This document shows, in pieces, positions 5,186 through 11,980 of a DNA stretch of 11,980 nucleotides; position 1 is the stretch's first letter; every line of letters begins with the position of its first letter. A model generated the notes under the pieces. The model saw only the letters and a program-made list of their open reading frames with translations, was not told where the DNA came from and searched no databases. The position numbers and the translations under genes are program-made. The DNA is from an uncultured Bacteroidales bacterium (GTDB lineage Bacteria; Bacteroidota; Bacteroidia; Bacteroidales; Paludibacteraceae). The stretch spans positions 1-11,980 of the forward strand of contig CALAUY010000035.1 of assembly GCA_937892015.1 (NCBI GenBank), in the 5' to 3' direction.

Positions 5186-7987
5186 TTATCTCTTGCGTTG
5201 TGCAACTCGATTGACGAGGTAGGCGATGTTCATGTACTGCACGCCCGAGTGGGTCGTGAGCCCAATCTCGCACGTGCGGGAGTTAGAGAACCCGAGCGTT
5301 ACGCCCTCTTGCTCGATTGTTCCCTTGAGTTTGCGCAGTGCCCATTCGTTCAGCTCGGGGTCAGTGAACCCCTTGTCGCCGGCGAAAGCGCAGCAACCGA
5401 CACCCTCGGGAAGCACCACTCGCTCTGCGCACGCTTCAGCTACGCGGACGAGCGTGGGAACGAGTCCCATCAAGCGTGTTGAGCATGTGGCATGTACGGC
5501 GATGGTCATCGGCAGTTTGGTTATCTCCACATTGCCGAGCACGAACTTGTCGATGAACTCAACCGGCTCGTAGAGTTGCAACCCGCTGTCTTTCATCGTC
5601 TTACGCATACGGTGCAGACAGGGCGACTGGTCGCAGAGAATAGGATACCGTCCGTTATCGGATGCCTTGAGTAGCGCCTGCTTCAGTTCATCAGCTTTCT
5701 GCTCTGCCATCTTCGGGTCGCCTTTCGACTCCCAGATAGTGCCGCAACAGAGAGCCCCCATGTTTTCGGGGAAAATCACCTCGCACTCAGCTTTTGCCAG
5801 CAGTTCGGTCATCTCGTTGATAAGCGGCTGATTATACGGCTCTTTGGCGCGTTTATCCACGCCGAGTCGTTGGTTGAGGCACGATGGGAAATACACCACT
5901 TTGGTCGGGCGTACGGTTGGGTCATGAAAGACTCTGACCATGCCGGCCTGTTGCGCCGCATCTTTGGGCGTGCGCTTGGGGATTGCAGGAGTCCATTGCG
6001 GGATGCCCATCTTGTGCAGTCCGTTGCACACGACCTGCATCGCCTTGTCGCCCAACACCGTTCGTCCGGCATTGGCGAGCGTGAGCACTGCCCCTATACT
6101 GTCAGCGATTCCCTCAAAATGTGAGGCGGCGAACCGCGAGAGTGCTTTGCCGGTGGTGCCCATCTCCATCTCGCGGATGACGTGGACGAACTCGCCCGTG
6201 TTGATGCCGACAGGGCATGAGGTCGAGCATAGTCCGTCACCGGCACAGAGCTCTTTGCCCATCTTGCGGAACGCTTTGCGCAGCGTCTGTGCCTCATGCC
6301 GCTTGCCCTCTTTATCTAACCGCGCTATCTCGCGTTGGATGATGATACGTTGTCGCGACGAGAGCGAGACGGTCTTGTGCCCATTGGTGAAACCGCACGC
6401 AACACAATTGACCTCACAGAACCCGCACTCAATGCAGCGGTCAACAAGCGGATGCACTTCCGGCAGAGGCTTGATATGTTGGATGTACGACTTCTCATCC
6501 TCATTGAAGATAACGCCCGGGTTGAAGATATTGTCGGGGTCGAAGAGCGCTTTCACGTCCCGCATCAGTTCGTATGCATCATCGCCCCATTCTCTGCGCA
6601 CGAACGGTGCCATGTTCCTGCCCGTGCCATGTTCGGCCTTGAGCGAACCATGGTACTTATCCACCACGAGGTCAACCACTGCGTGCATCATCGCGTCGTA
6701 TTGCGCAATGGCTTCATCGGTGTCGAATCGCTGATTGAGGACGAAATGGTAGTTGCCCTCGAACGCATGCCCGTAGATGACCGCATCGGGGTAGTGATGA
6801 GTCTCGAAGAGGGCGCGCAAGTCAGCAGTCGCTTCGGCCAGATGCTCAATGGGGAAAGCAATATCTTCGATGAGACATGTGGTACCTATCGGACGAGTGC
6901 CGCCCACAGCGGGGAAGATGCCCGACCGCATCGCCCAGTACTTGCTCACGAGAGCGGGGTCTTGGGTGAACTGTGCGGGCTGACAGAGCGTGTAATGAGC
7001 GAGCACGGCTTCAATCTGACGGATTTTCTCGTCCAGTTCAGCTTGCGTGGCCGCCTCCACCTTGAGCAGTTCAGCCCCTGCATCTTCAGGCAACCCTTGC
7101 AGTTCGGGGAAATCGTGCTCCACAACGCGCATGGAGCGGCGGTCAAAATACTCCACGGCCGATGGTGCACCCGTCTGCTTCAGTTCGGTCACGCATCGAC
7201 AAGCAGATTCGGTCGTGGGGAAAAGGAGCAGTGCCGATGCAGTATGACCGTAATCCTCGCCCGTGCGCATCACGATGGACGAGAGGAAAGCGAGCGTGCC
7301 TTCTGACCCCACGATGAGATGTGCGATGATGTCGAACGGGTTGGTGTACTCCACAAACGGGAGGATGGTGAGACCCGTCACGTTCTTGATACTGTATTTC
7401 TTGCGGATGAGGGCGGTCAGTTTTTTGTTGGATAGGGTTCGGTCGCGCAGGTCTTCGATGCGCCGCACGAAGTGCGGATGGGAGACGCGAAAATCGGCTT
7501 TCGAGCGTTCATCGCCTGTGTCCAGCACCGTGCCATCGGCGAGGATGAGGCGTACCGAGTCCAGCATGCGGTACGAGTTGGCATGTGTGCCGCATACCAT
7601 TCCTGAAGCGTTGTTGTTGACGATACCGCCAACCATGGCCGAGTTGAGCGACGCGGGGTCGGGCGTGAAGCGGCGACCATACGGCTTGAGGATTGCGTTG
7701 ACGCGACTGCCGATGATGCCCGGCTCAAGGCGGATACGCTTACCGCCGTCCAGCACCTCGTACCGCTCCCATTTCTTACCCGTCACCACCAACAACGATG
7801 GTCCGCATGCCTGTCCCGACAGCGAGGTGCCGGCAGCGCGGAACGTGATAGCTTTGTGCTCGTGACGTGCTCGCGCGATGATGCGCTGCACCTGCTCCTC
7901 GTCGCGAGGGTGGAGTACCTCTTCCGGCACGTAACGGTAAACGCCCGCATCAGTGCCCCATGCCAGTCGTTCGATGTAACTATTCAT
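5186..7987 (-). CDS. FAD- and Fe-S-binding dehydrogenase, D-lactate/glycolate type
   Basis: The 933-residue protein fuses a GlcD/DLD-like flavoprotein to a GlcF-like iron-sulphur part. An FAD-binding type 4 domain lies at about 20-240 (AAGTSLSGQ 51-59, DPASLNSAMVGG 110-121, GSEGTL 227-232). An FAD-oxidase C domain follows to about 490 (GHAFEGN 406-412, EHGTGR 452-457). Two 4Fe-4S sites come next (Cys518, 521, 524, 528; then Cys581, 587, 591), and then two CCG-type domains with CCG at 747-749 and CC at 865-866. Such enzymes oxidise D-2-hydroxy acids and pass electrons to quinone or other carriers; D-lactate is the best guess, with glycolate or 2-hydroxyglutarate as alternatives. No TM segment or signal is seen, so it is probably peripheral on the inner face. 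The start at 7987 is chosen because it overlaps the NamZ stop as ATGAATAG; an upstream in-frame ATG at 8029 would overlap by 50 bases. Confidence 0.9.
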   Translation of the reverse strand: MNSYIERLAWGTDAGVYRYVPEEVLHPRDEEQVQRIIARARHEHKAITFRAAGTSLSGQACGPSLLVVTGKKWERYEVLDGGKRIRLEPGIIGSRVNAILKPYGRRFTPDPASLNSAMVGGIVNNNASGMVCGTHANSYRMLDSVRLILADGTVLDTGDERSKADFRVSHPHFVRRIEDLRDRTLSNKKLTALIRKKYSIKNVTGLTILPFVEYTNPFDIIAHLIVGSEGTLAFLSSIVMRTGEDYGHTASALLLFPTTESACRCVTELKQTGAPSAVEYFDRRSMRVVEHDFPELQGLPEDAGAELLKVEAATQAELDEKIRQIEAVLAHYTLCQPAQFTQDPALVSKYWAMRSGIFPAVGGTRPIGTTCLIEDIAFPIEHLAEATADLRALFETHHYPDAVIYGHAFEGNYHFVLNQRFDTDEAIAQYDAMMHAVVDLVVDKYHGSLKAEHGTGRNMAPFVRREWGDDAYELMRDVKALFDPDNIFNPGVIFNEDEKSYIQHIKPLPEVHPLVDRCIECGFCEVNCVACGFTNGHKTVSLSSRQRIIIQREIARLDKEGKRHEAQTLRKAFRKMGKELCAGDGLCSTSCPVGINTGEFVHVIREMEMGTTGKALSRFAASHFEGIADSIGAVLTLANAGRTVLGDKAMQVVCNGLHKMGIPQWTPAIPKRTPKDAAQQAGMVRVFHDPTVRPTKVVYFPSCLNQRLGVDKRAKEPYNQPLINEMTELLAKAECEVIFPENMGALCCGTIWESKGDPKMAEQKADELKQALLKASDNGRYPILCDQSPCLHRMRKTMKDSGLQLYEPVEFIDKFVLGNVEITKLPMTIAVHATCSTRLMGLVPTLVRVAEACAERVVLPEGVGCCAFAGDKGFTDPELNEWALRKLKGTIEQEGVTLGFSNSRTCEIGLTTHSGVQYMNIAYLVNRVAQRKR

Positions 7988-9311
7988 ACAGGTAGTATTT
8001 TTGTGAGCGGGCTCGATAAGCCTCAACATCTTTGTTCCAATAGTCCTCTATATCCGCCCAGCGATAGGTCTCGGCGAAACGGTCGCGGATGAACCCCGTT
8101 CCGCAGACAATATCGAACATGCGGAAACGTTTCGCATCGCACTCTTCGAAGAAACGATGTTCGGGATAGATGCGGTTGAGCGTCTCTAACAGACGGAACT
8201 GTACCGACGTCAGGTACGCCGCATCGAAATCCATCAGGTGGATCTGTACACCCTGAATCTGCTCGCCTTGATAGACCGAGTAGAACGGCTTGTAGAAGAT
8301 GGGGCGGAAGATGAGTCCGGGCAAACCGAGCGCGTTCATCGAGTCGGCCAGTTGACGGGCATCTATCCATGGCGCACCGAGTAGTTCGAACGGCAAGGTA
8401 TAACCGACACCGATATTGAAATATCCGAACTCGCCGAGTATGCCTGTCTGCGGGTAGAAATATGCGGTATGACCCGTCTGTACGTGCGGTGAGGCCACAA
8501 TCCACTCCATGCCGGTATCTTCCCATTTCATGTCGCGTTGCCAGCCTTCCATAGGCACGACCGTCAGCCGACAAGGTTTATACAGTACGCCGTTCTTTGT
8601 CATGCAGACCGAGTCGGCCATCACTTGCACACTGTCGGCTTCCCAGCGTTCGCGGGCCTCGGCGTTGACCATCAACGCCAACTCGCCGGGCGTTTGGGCG
8701 TACAGGTAGGGGATGTTGAACTGCGAGACGAACGATATATAGCCCTCTTCGGCGATGCAACCTTCTATCTTACGTCCGCCGAGCGGGTTGGGTCGGTCGA
8801 GAACTACGAGCTCTTTGCCTTGGTCAGCGCACGCTTCCATTAGCATGCCGAGGGTGGAGATGTAGGTATATGAACGGCAACCATTGTCTTGGATGTCGTA
8901 CACCATCACATCGACATCAGCGAGCATCTCCGGCGTTGCTTTGCGTGTCTTGCCGAACAACGAATACATCGGCAGTCCCGTTCGTTCGTCGCGCTCGTTG
9001 CTCACGATGTCGCCTGCATGGGCATTGCCGCGTACGCCGTGCTCGGGACCGTACAGCGCCACGAGGTTCACTTCCGGCGCATCGAAAAGGATATCGACTG
9101 TCGAGCGCAGTTGGTGGTCAACGCCCGTGGGGTTAGTTACCAGTCCGACGCGCTTGCCTTGCAGCACATCGAAACCGCGGTTGCGCAGCACTTCAATGCC
9201 GGGCTTAACTTCAGCAGTCGTGGTGTTCTTCGGGTCGCAAGCGCAACCGACGAGCAGGGTTGTCAGACTCAATAAGCCCGCAACAATCAGTCTGTTTAAG
9301 GTATTTCTCAT
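7980..9311 (-). CDS. namZ: DUF1343 exo-beta-N-acetylmuramidase lipoprotein (NamZ-like)
   Basis: The 443-residue protein starts with a lipoprotein signal ending in LLVGC, with the lipidated Cys predicted at 23, so it is an envelope lipoprotein. The mature part carries the DUF1343 (GH171) signatures: GLVTNPTGV (56-64), ALYGPEHGVRG (85-95), VYDIQDNGCRSYTY (137-150) and LDRPNPLGG (171-179). The family, represented by Bacillus subtilis YbbC/NamZ and Tannerella homologues, removes N-acetylmuramic acid from non-reducing ends of peptidoglycan fragments; Glu90 in PEHG is a candidate catalytic acid. The gene starts 29 bases after the preceding small-protein gene and overlaps the FAD/Fe-S dehydrogenase start by eight bases, suggesting coordinated synthesis of a wall-sugar releasing enzyme and a hydroxy-acid dehydrogenase. 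Length is normal for the family. Confidence 0.92.
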   Translation of the reverse strand: MRNTLNRLIVAGLLSLTTLLVGCACDPKNTTTAEVKPGIEVLRNRGFDVLQGKRVGLVTNPTGVDHQLRSTVDILFDAPEVNLVALYGPEHGVRGNAHAGDIVSNERDERTGLPMYSLFGKTRKATPEMLADVDVMVYDIQDNGCRSYTYISTLGMLMEACADQGKELVVLDRPNPLGGRKIEGCIAEEGYISFVSQFNIPYLYAQTPGELALMVNAEARERWEADSVQVMADSVCMTKNGVLYKPCRLTVVPMEGWQRDMKWEDTGMEWIVASPHVQTGHTAYFYPQTGILGEFGYFNIGVGYTLPFELLGAPWIDARQLADSMNALGLPGLIFRPIFYKPFYSVYQGEQIQGVQIHLMDFDAAYLTSVQFRLLETLNRIYPEHRFFEECDAKRFRMFDIVCGTGFIRDRFAETYRWADIEDYWNKDVEAYRARSQKYYLYE

Positions 9312-9340
9312 GTCTTTCTTGGGTTATTCGGTGGATGTGA

Positions 9341-9829
9341 TTATTCAGTCGGTACTCGACCGAAACGGTCGCATTGTCTGCGGTCATCGGGGTAAAAGAG
9401 CAAGAGACTGTCGGGTTTAGTTCTGAGTCGCCAACGACGCGTAATGGGCACATCGCGTATCTCCATCATGTAATGCTCTACCAGTATCTTGTTCTCCTTA
9501 CGCCAACGAAACCACCCATTGCCGTGGAACTGCAGGTCCTCCTCATAGACATCATCGTCCTCGCTCCACTCCTTGCCCCAATAGTAACCATCACCGTCAT
9601 AGTCGTCGTAATACACTTTGTACCACTGCGGGTTGTCGGCGTTCTGCCATTTGCCAACGATAGACGGGTCGGCGGGTGGCGCACCATCGTCGTAGTAGGC
9701 ACTGTTGTTGGTCTCGCGTCCACTACGCGCAACGCGACTTCCGTACATCGTGTGCAACATTACGGCAACGATAACCGCAGCCACTATCCCTGCTGCTATG
9801 CAAATGATGATGAGACGTTTGTTTTTCAT
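9341..9829 (-). CDS. Membrane-anchored small protein, function unknown
   Basis: The 162-residue protein is not recognised. A hydrophobic helix (about residues 5-25, after MKNKR) anchors or exports it. A short linker leads to a compact domain starting at SIVGKWQ (56-62), rich in Trp, Tyr and Asp, with an acidic tract YYDDYDGDGYYWG at about 73-85 and alternating strand-like segments to the end. The VGKWQ start and strand pattern resemble small lipocalin-like or META-like beta-barrel domains, but this is only an impression. The ATG overlaps the stop of the transglutaminase-like gene as ATGA (9826-9829), so the two probably work together in the envelope. Confidence 0.75.
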   Translation of the reverse strand: MKNKRLIIICIAAGIVAAVIVAVMLHTMYGSRVARSGRETNNSAYYDDGAPPADPSIVGKWQNADNPQWYKVYYDDYDGDGYYWGKEWSEDDDVYEEDLQFHGNGWFRWRKENKILVEHYMMEIRDVPITRRWRLRTKPDSLLLFYPDDRRQCDRFGRVPTE

Positions 9830-11496
9830 TTCAGTACGATGATTTTGGCCGTTTTATTATCCATGCCGGGCATGGTGGCACCGACAGGTGCATTGATGTA
9901 TGTCGGGTCACAAACCACATATCGGCGACCATTGTACATGAACCAATCGCCCGGCTCTTCGTTCGTGAAAGCTACAGCGGTGGCAAGGTGTCCGGGATAG
10001 TAGAGCAGTACAACATCCAGTCCGACGATGTCGCGCACAATGCGCGAGAAGAGGATGGCTCGGTCCTCGCAGTCGCTCTGCGGGTAGTAGAGCGTCTCTT
10101 GCACGAAGAAAGCACGGTCAACGCCCCATACATCGTTGTCGTACGCGTACTTGAAAGCCGTCTGTACCCAGTTGAGCAGGATGCCCACAGCTTCGCGCTC
10201 TTTCATCGACGTGATAGTGCGGCGCAGAGTAGGGTAGAGCTCGTCTTGCACGTTCTTCTCCAGCGGCGTGTTGGCATATGCAGCCCAGCGCGTCGCAAAA
10301 TCGCCATCGATATTCGCTTGCGGGTATTGGTTGAAGAAAGCAATGAGGTTCTTGTTCACACTCACGGAGGCCGTCACTCCTTTCTTCGAGGTCAATGTTC
10401 GTTTGGGCGTCATCTCCTCTTTCAGTTTGGGCAGACGAGCCAGTTGCAGTGAGAGCGACTGCTCTTTGTCGAACTTCGACCGGCAGAGTTGTAGTCGCTC
10501 TCCATTGTAGTCGCCGGTGATGTAGTATTTCACGCCATCGGCACTGACGTACCGCATGCGGTATATCTCGTAGTTGCTGGCAATGAGCAGGAACAGTCGG
10601 TCTTGGGTTTTGGCGAGGCGGATACGATAACCCGTCTGCGTCATCAGGTAGGCTTGCATCAGTACGGCCTCGTTGGTCGCCCCGTACTGTTTCTCGGTCA
10701 ATGCGCGCAGTACGTCCAAGTACGCCCAGTCGCAGAGCTGCAAGCCGTCACGTACGTCGAGTGCTGTCTTCACGGAGATATCGTACGCTTTGCCGGACAA
10801 CGTCTGCCATGCGTCTGCTAAGGTCTCTTCGTTCAGGTCTGCGAGCTTCAGGCGATCCGACTGCGGAAAACCCAACGTCACCGTGCTGCCATAGTAGTTC
10901 ACTGTTATCGACTGCGTCGGGATGTTCGGTTGCGGCTTGACGGGCGCGATGGGTTCGGGCGTTGGAGGTGCACTCGGCACAACCGTCACGTTAGGCTGAA
11001 CAGTTATCTCTCGCGGTTTGTTCGTGAATTTCGGCAACGAGAACGACCAGTTCGTTGCATGTTCGGATTGCTCACTCCCAACCGACACCACCAACGCGGA
11101 GTCGTCGTTCTCGGGCTCTTCGGGCTCGGCATTCTCGGGCTCTGCAGGCTCGTCTATCGAGTCGTTGTTGGGCTCTTCGGGCTCGTCGTTCTCGGTCTCT
11201 GCAGGCTCGGCATCATCGGGATACACCATTGGTGGCACTTCGTCCTCTTCGAACGGAACCAGTCCCTCACGCACGGGAAAATCCTCCCAAGCTTTGCGCA
11301 TAAACTCCGCGTAGGCCGTATTGGCACGCTGACGAAACAGGTCGTACGAGTCTTGTTTGTCCGTCTTAAACTGCTCAAACTGAGCACGTTGTCGCTGACG
11401 AAACTCCTCAAAACTTGAGTCCTGTCCCATCGTCGGAAGTGCCACCATCAGCAACACCATCAACGGCAACCATCTATGTCCTTTTTTCCTTTCCAT
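9826..11496 (-). CDS. Secreted transglutaminase-like cysteine hydrolase
   Basis: The 556-residue protein has a signal peptide (about 1-24, ending PTMGQ), then a Phe/Arg-rich helical segment (about 29-72, ending in YAEFMRKAW) of the type often seen at the front of Bacteroidales transglutaminase-like proteins. A long Glu/Pro linker (about 95-131) and a Pro-rich stretch (about 165-195) follow. The C-terminal half holds a transglutaminase-like core with a visible catalytic triad: Cys476 in QSDCEDRA, His503 in PGHLATAV and Asp530 in VVCDPTY. Bacterial proteins of this fold are usually peptidases or peptide-modifying enzymes rather than true cross-linkers; the substrate is unknown. It is the first gene after the only clear promoter and is translationally coupled to the next gene, suggesting an envelope role. 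Confidence 0.85.
   Translation of the reverse strand: MERKKGHRWLPLMVLLMVALPTMGQDSSFEEFRQRQRAQFEQFKTDKQDSYDLFRQRANTAYAEFMRKAWEDFPVREGLVPFEEDEVPPMVYPDDAEPAETENDEPEEPNNDSIDEPAEPENAEPEEPENDDSALVVSVGSEQSEHATNWSFSLPKFTNKPREITVQPNVTVVPSAPPTPEPIAPVKPQPNIPTQSITVNYYGSTVTLGFPQSDRLKLADLNEETLADAWQTLSGKAYDISVKTALDVRDGLQLCDWAYLDVLRALTEKQYGATNEAVLMQAYLMTQTGYRIRLAKTQDRLFLLIASNYEIYRMRYVSADGVKYYITGDYNGERLQLCRSKFDKEQSLSLQLARLPKLKEEMTPKRTLTSKKGVTASVSVNKNLIAFFNQYPQANIDGDFATRWAAYANTPLEKNVQDELYPTLRRTITSMKEREAVGILLNWVQTAFKYAYDNDVWGVDRAFFVQETLYYPQSDCEDRAILFSRIVRDIVGLDVVLLYYPGHLATAVAFTNEEPGDWFMYNGRRYVVCDPTYINAPVGATMPGMDNKTAKIIVLK
11104..11214 (-). repeat. Coding repeats for the Glu/Pro linker
   Basis: Repeated nine-base steps such as GGGCTCTTC or GGGCTCGTC (plus strand) encode runs like EPEEPEN, EPAEPEN and DEPEEPNN between the helical N-terminus and the catalytic half of the transglutaminase-like protein. 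The linker is likely flexible and extended and may change length by slippage in multiples of three codons, which would keep the frame. Confidence 0.75.
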
Positions 11497-11529
11497 AACG
11501 TTTGAGAGTACGATTCTATAACGTTTGAG
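11495..11529 (-). promoter_or_regulatory. Duplicated ATAACGTTTGAG in the leader
   Basis: ATAACGTTTGAG occurs at 11495-11506, overlapping the start codon of the transglutaminase gene, and again at 11518-11529, around the expected transcription start, 23 bases apart. Each contains the palindrome AACGTT. The outer copy extends into ATTCTATAACGTTT, matched at 2623-2637 ahead of the AlbA_2 gene. The position suits an operator or a translational control site; this is inference. Confidence 0.5.
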
Positions 11530-11533
11530 GCTG

Positions 11534-11565
11534 CAAAGTTACAAAAAATTTTTGATATATGCAAG
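11534..11565 (-). promoter_or_regulatory. Bacteroidota sigma-ABfr-type promoter
   Basis: On the minus strand TAACTTTG (11541-11534) matches the Bacteroidota -7 consensus TAnnTTTG exactly. CTTG (11565-11562) sits 20 bases upstream, close to the -33 TTTG. The A/T-rich spacer is typical. The start of transcription would be near 11527, giving a leader of about 30 bases before the ATG at 11496. It likely drives the whole envelope and metabolic block. Confidence 0.8.
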
Positions 11566-11674
11566 AAAAAAATACCAAAAAGAACACGAAAGTACGAATA
11601 AGTGCACATTTTTTGGATAAAAAGGCACAAAACAGCTCAGAACCGCAATTCCACGGAGCGAAAAGGGGGAAATT

Positions 11675-11783
11675 GGATGGGGGAGATAGGAGCTGTGGAT
11701 GTATGGAGGATGTAGGAGGATGTATGGTGGATATATGGAGGATGTATGGAGGGTGTATGGAGGATGTATGGAGAAGGTATGGA
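11675..11783. repeat. 11-bp tandem array, GGATGTATGGA
   Basis: Eight tandem units of GGATGTATGGA or close variants fill 11697-11783 (one unit is 10 bases long). A ninth, more decayed unit at 11675-11685 lies in phase, 22 bases before the first. The array sits about 110 bases upstream of the promoter of the transglutaminase operon. A minus-strand frame through it (11794-11516) has a repetitive Ser-Ile-His-Pro-Pro product and runs over the promoter; it is not taken as a gene. Confidence 0.85.
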
Positions 11784-11980
11784 GAGGTCTTCACCAGGTA
11801 GCGATAAATGTGTCATCTATCGGGGTGGGGAAAATGTTACAGTTTCATACCCCTCCACCGCAAGCGGTCCCCCTGTCTAGGGTGTTCTTTCCTACGCTGC
11901 GCTTCGGACGATCTGCTTCGCTGTGCTATGAAAGCCACTGGCTTTCAATCGCAAAACCGCCCTTGCTCGCTAAAGCGAAG
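11784..11980. other. Gene-free upstream spacer with two hairpins
   Basis: No coding frame is supported here. ACCGC (11857-11861) pairs with GCGGT (11864-11868) inside a C-rich, G-poor plus-strand tract. GAAAGCC (11930-11936) pairs perfectly with GGCTTTC (11940-11946) around a three-base loop. The GCTTCGC/GCGAAG-rich flanks recall dispersed intergenic repeats of Bacteroidales, but I cannot confirm copies elsewhere. Neither hairpin is followed by a T-tract. Confidence 0.4.

Noticed and set aside
6335..7306. Long plus-strand open frame (323 codons) opposite the FAD/Fe-S dehydrogenase gene
   Set aside because: It lies wholly inside a well-supported minus-strand gene with many family motifs; its product has no recognisable domain and it reflects codon bias of the real gene.
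7988..8029. Upstream ATG for the dehydrogenase adding 14 residues
   Set aside because: The added residues do not look like family sequence, and the ATG at 7987 gives the typical eight-base stop/start overlap.
11516..11794. Minus-strand frame of 92 codons with Ile-His-Pro-Pro repeats
   Set aside because: It is a translation of the 11-bp tandem array and runs across the promoter of the transglutaminase operon, so it is very unlikely to be a gene.

Overview
The window reads as a piece of a Bacteroidota chromosome, most likely Bacteroidales and perhaps Prevotellaceae-like. Three things point there. A textbook Bacteroidota promoter (TAACTTTG at -7, CTTG near -33) lies ahead of the first gene. Recognisable Shine-Dalgarno sequences are scarce. 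The gene families and their style also fit, for example a Phe/Arg-rich N-terminus before a transglutaminase core, a DUF1343/NamZ lipoprotein and a RecG-like AlbA_2 protein. Species cannot be named from the sequence alone. All nine convincing genes lie on the minus strand, so transcription runs from high to low coordinates; plus-strand open frames are shadows.

In transcription order: 11980-11497 is a gene-free upstream spacer with two small hairpins, an 11-bp tandem array, the promoter and a duplicated 12-bp leader motif. Next comes an envelope and metabolic block: a secreted transglutaminase-like protein (11496-9826), a membrane-anchored small protein (9829-9341), a NamZ-type exo-N-acetylmuramidase lipoprotein (9311-7980), and a large FAD plus Fe-S dehydrogenase of the D-lactate/glycolate type (7987-5186). 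After a tandem-repeat spacer come a CYTH triphosphatase (5133-4645) and a HAD sugar-phosphate phosphatase or mutase (4642-3932). Start/stop overlaps (ATGA at 9826-9829, ATGAATAG at 7980-7987) and a 2-base gap (4643-4644) indicate tight co-translation.

The lower half has a more accessory character: a self-inhibited class II Fic AMP-transferase with a C-terminal winged helix (3886-2828), a repeat-filled spacer, then an AlbA_2/RecG-like ATPase-fold protein (2622-1042) overlapping a single-helix small membrane protein (1045-785). About 780 bases downstream of that are gene-free but full of short repeats and inverted repeats.

Two ideas deserve attention. First, NamZ would release N-acetylmuramic acid from peptidoglycan; its usual breakdown by MurQ etherase frees D-lactate, which the translationally coupled FAD/Fe-S enzyme could oxidise. 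The pair may therefore link cell-wall recycling to respiration. Second, most of the gene-free stretches carry degenerate short repeats with different sequences but the same 11- or 22-bp spacing (207-462, 481-546, 2676-2856, 11675-11783). One of these arrays runs into the 3' end of the Fic gene. This common pitch is not explained by any annotated gene.
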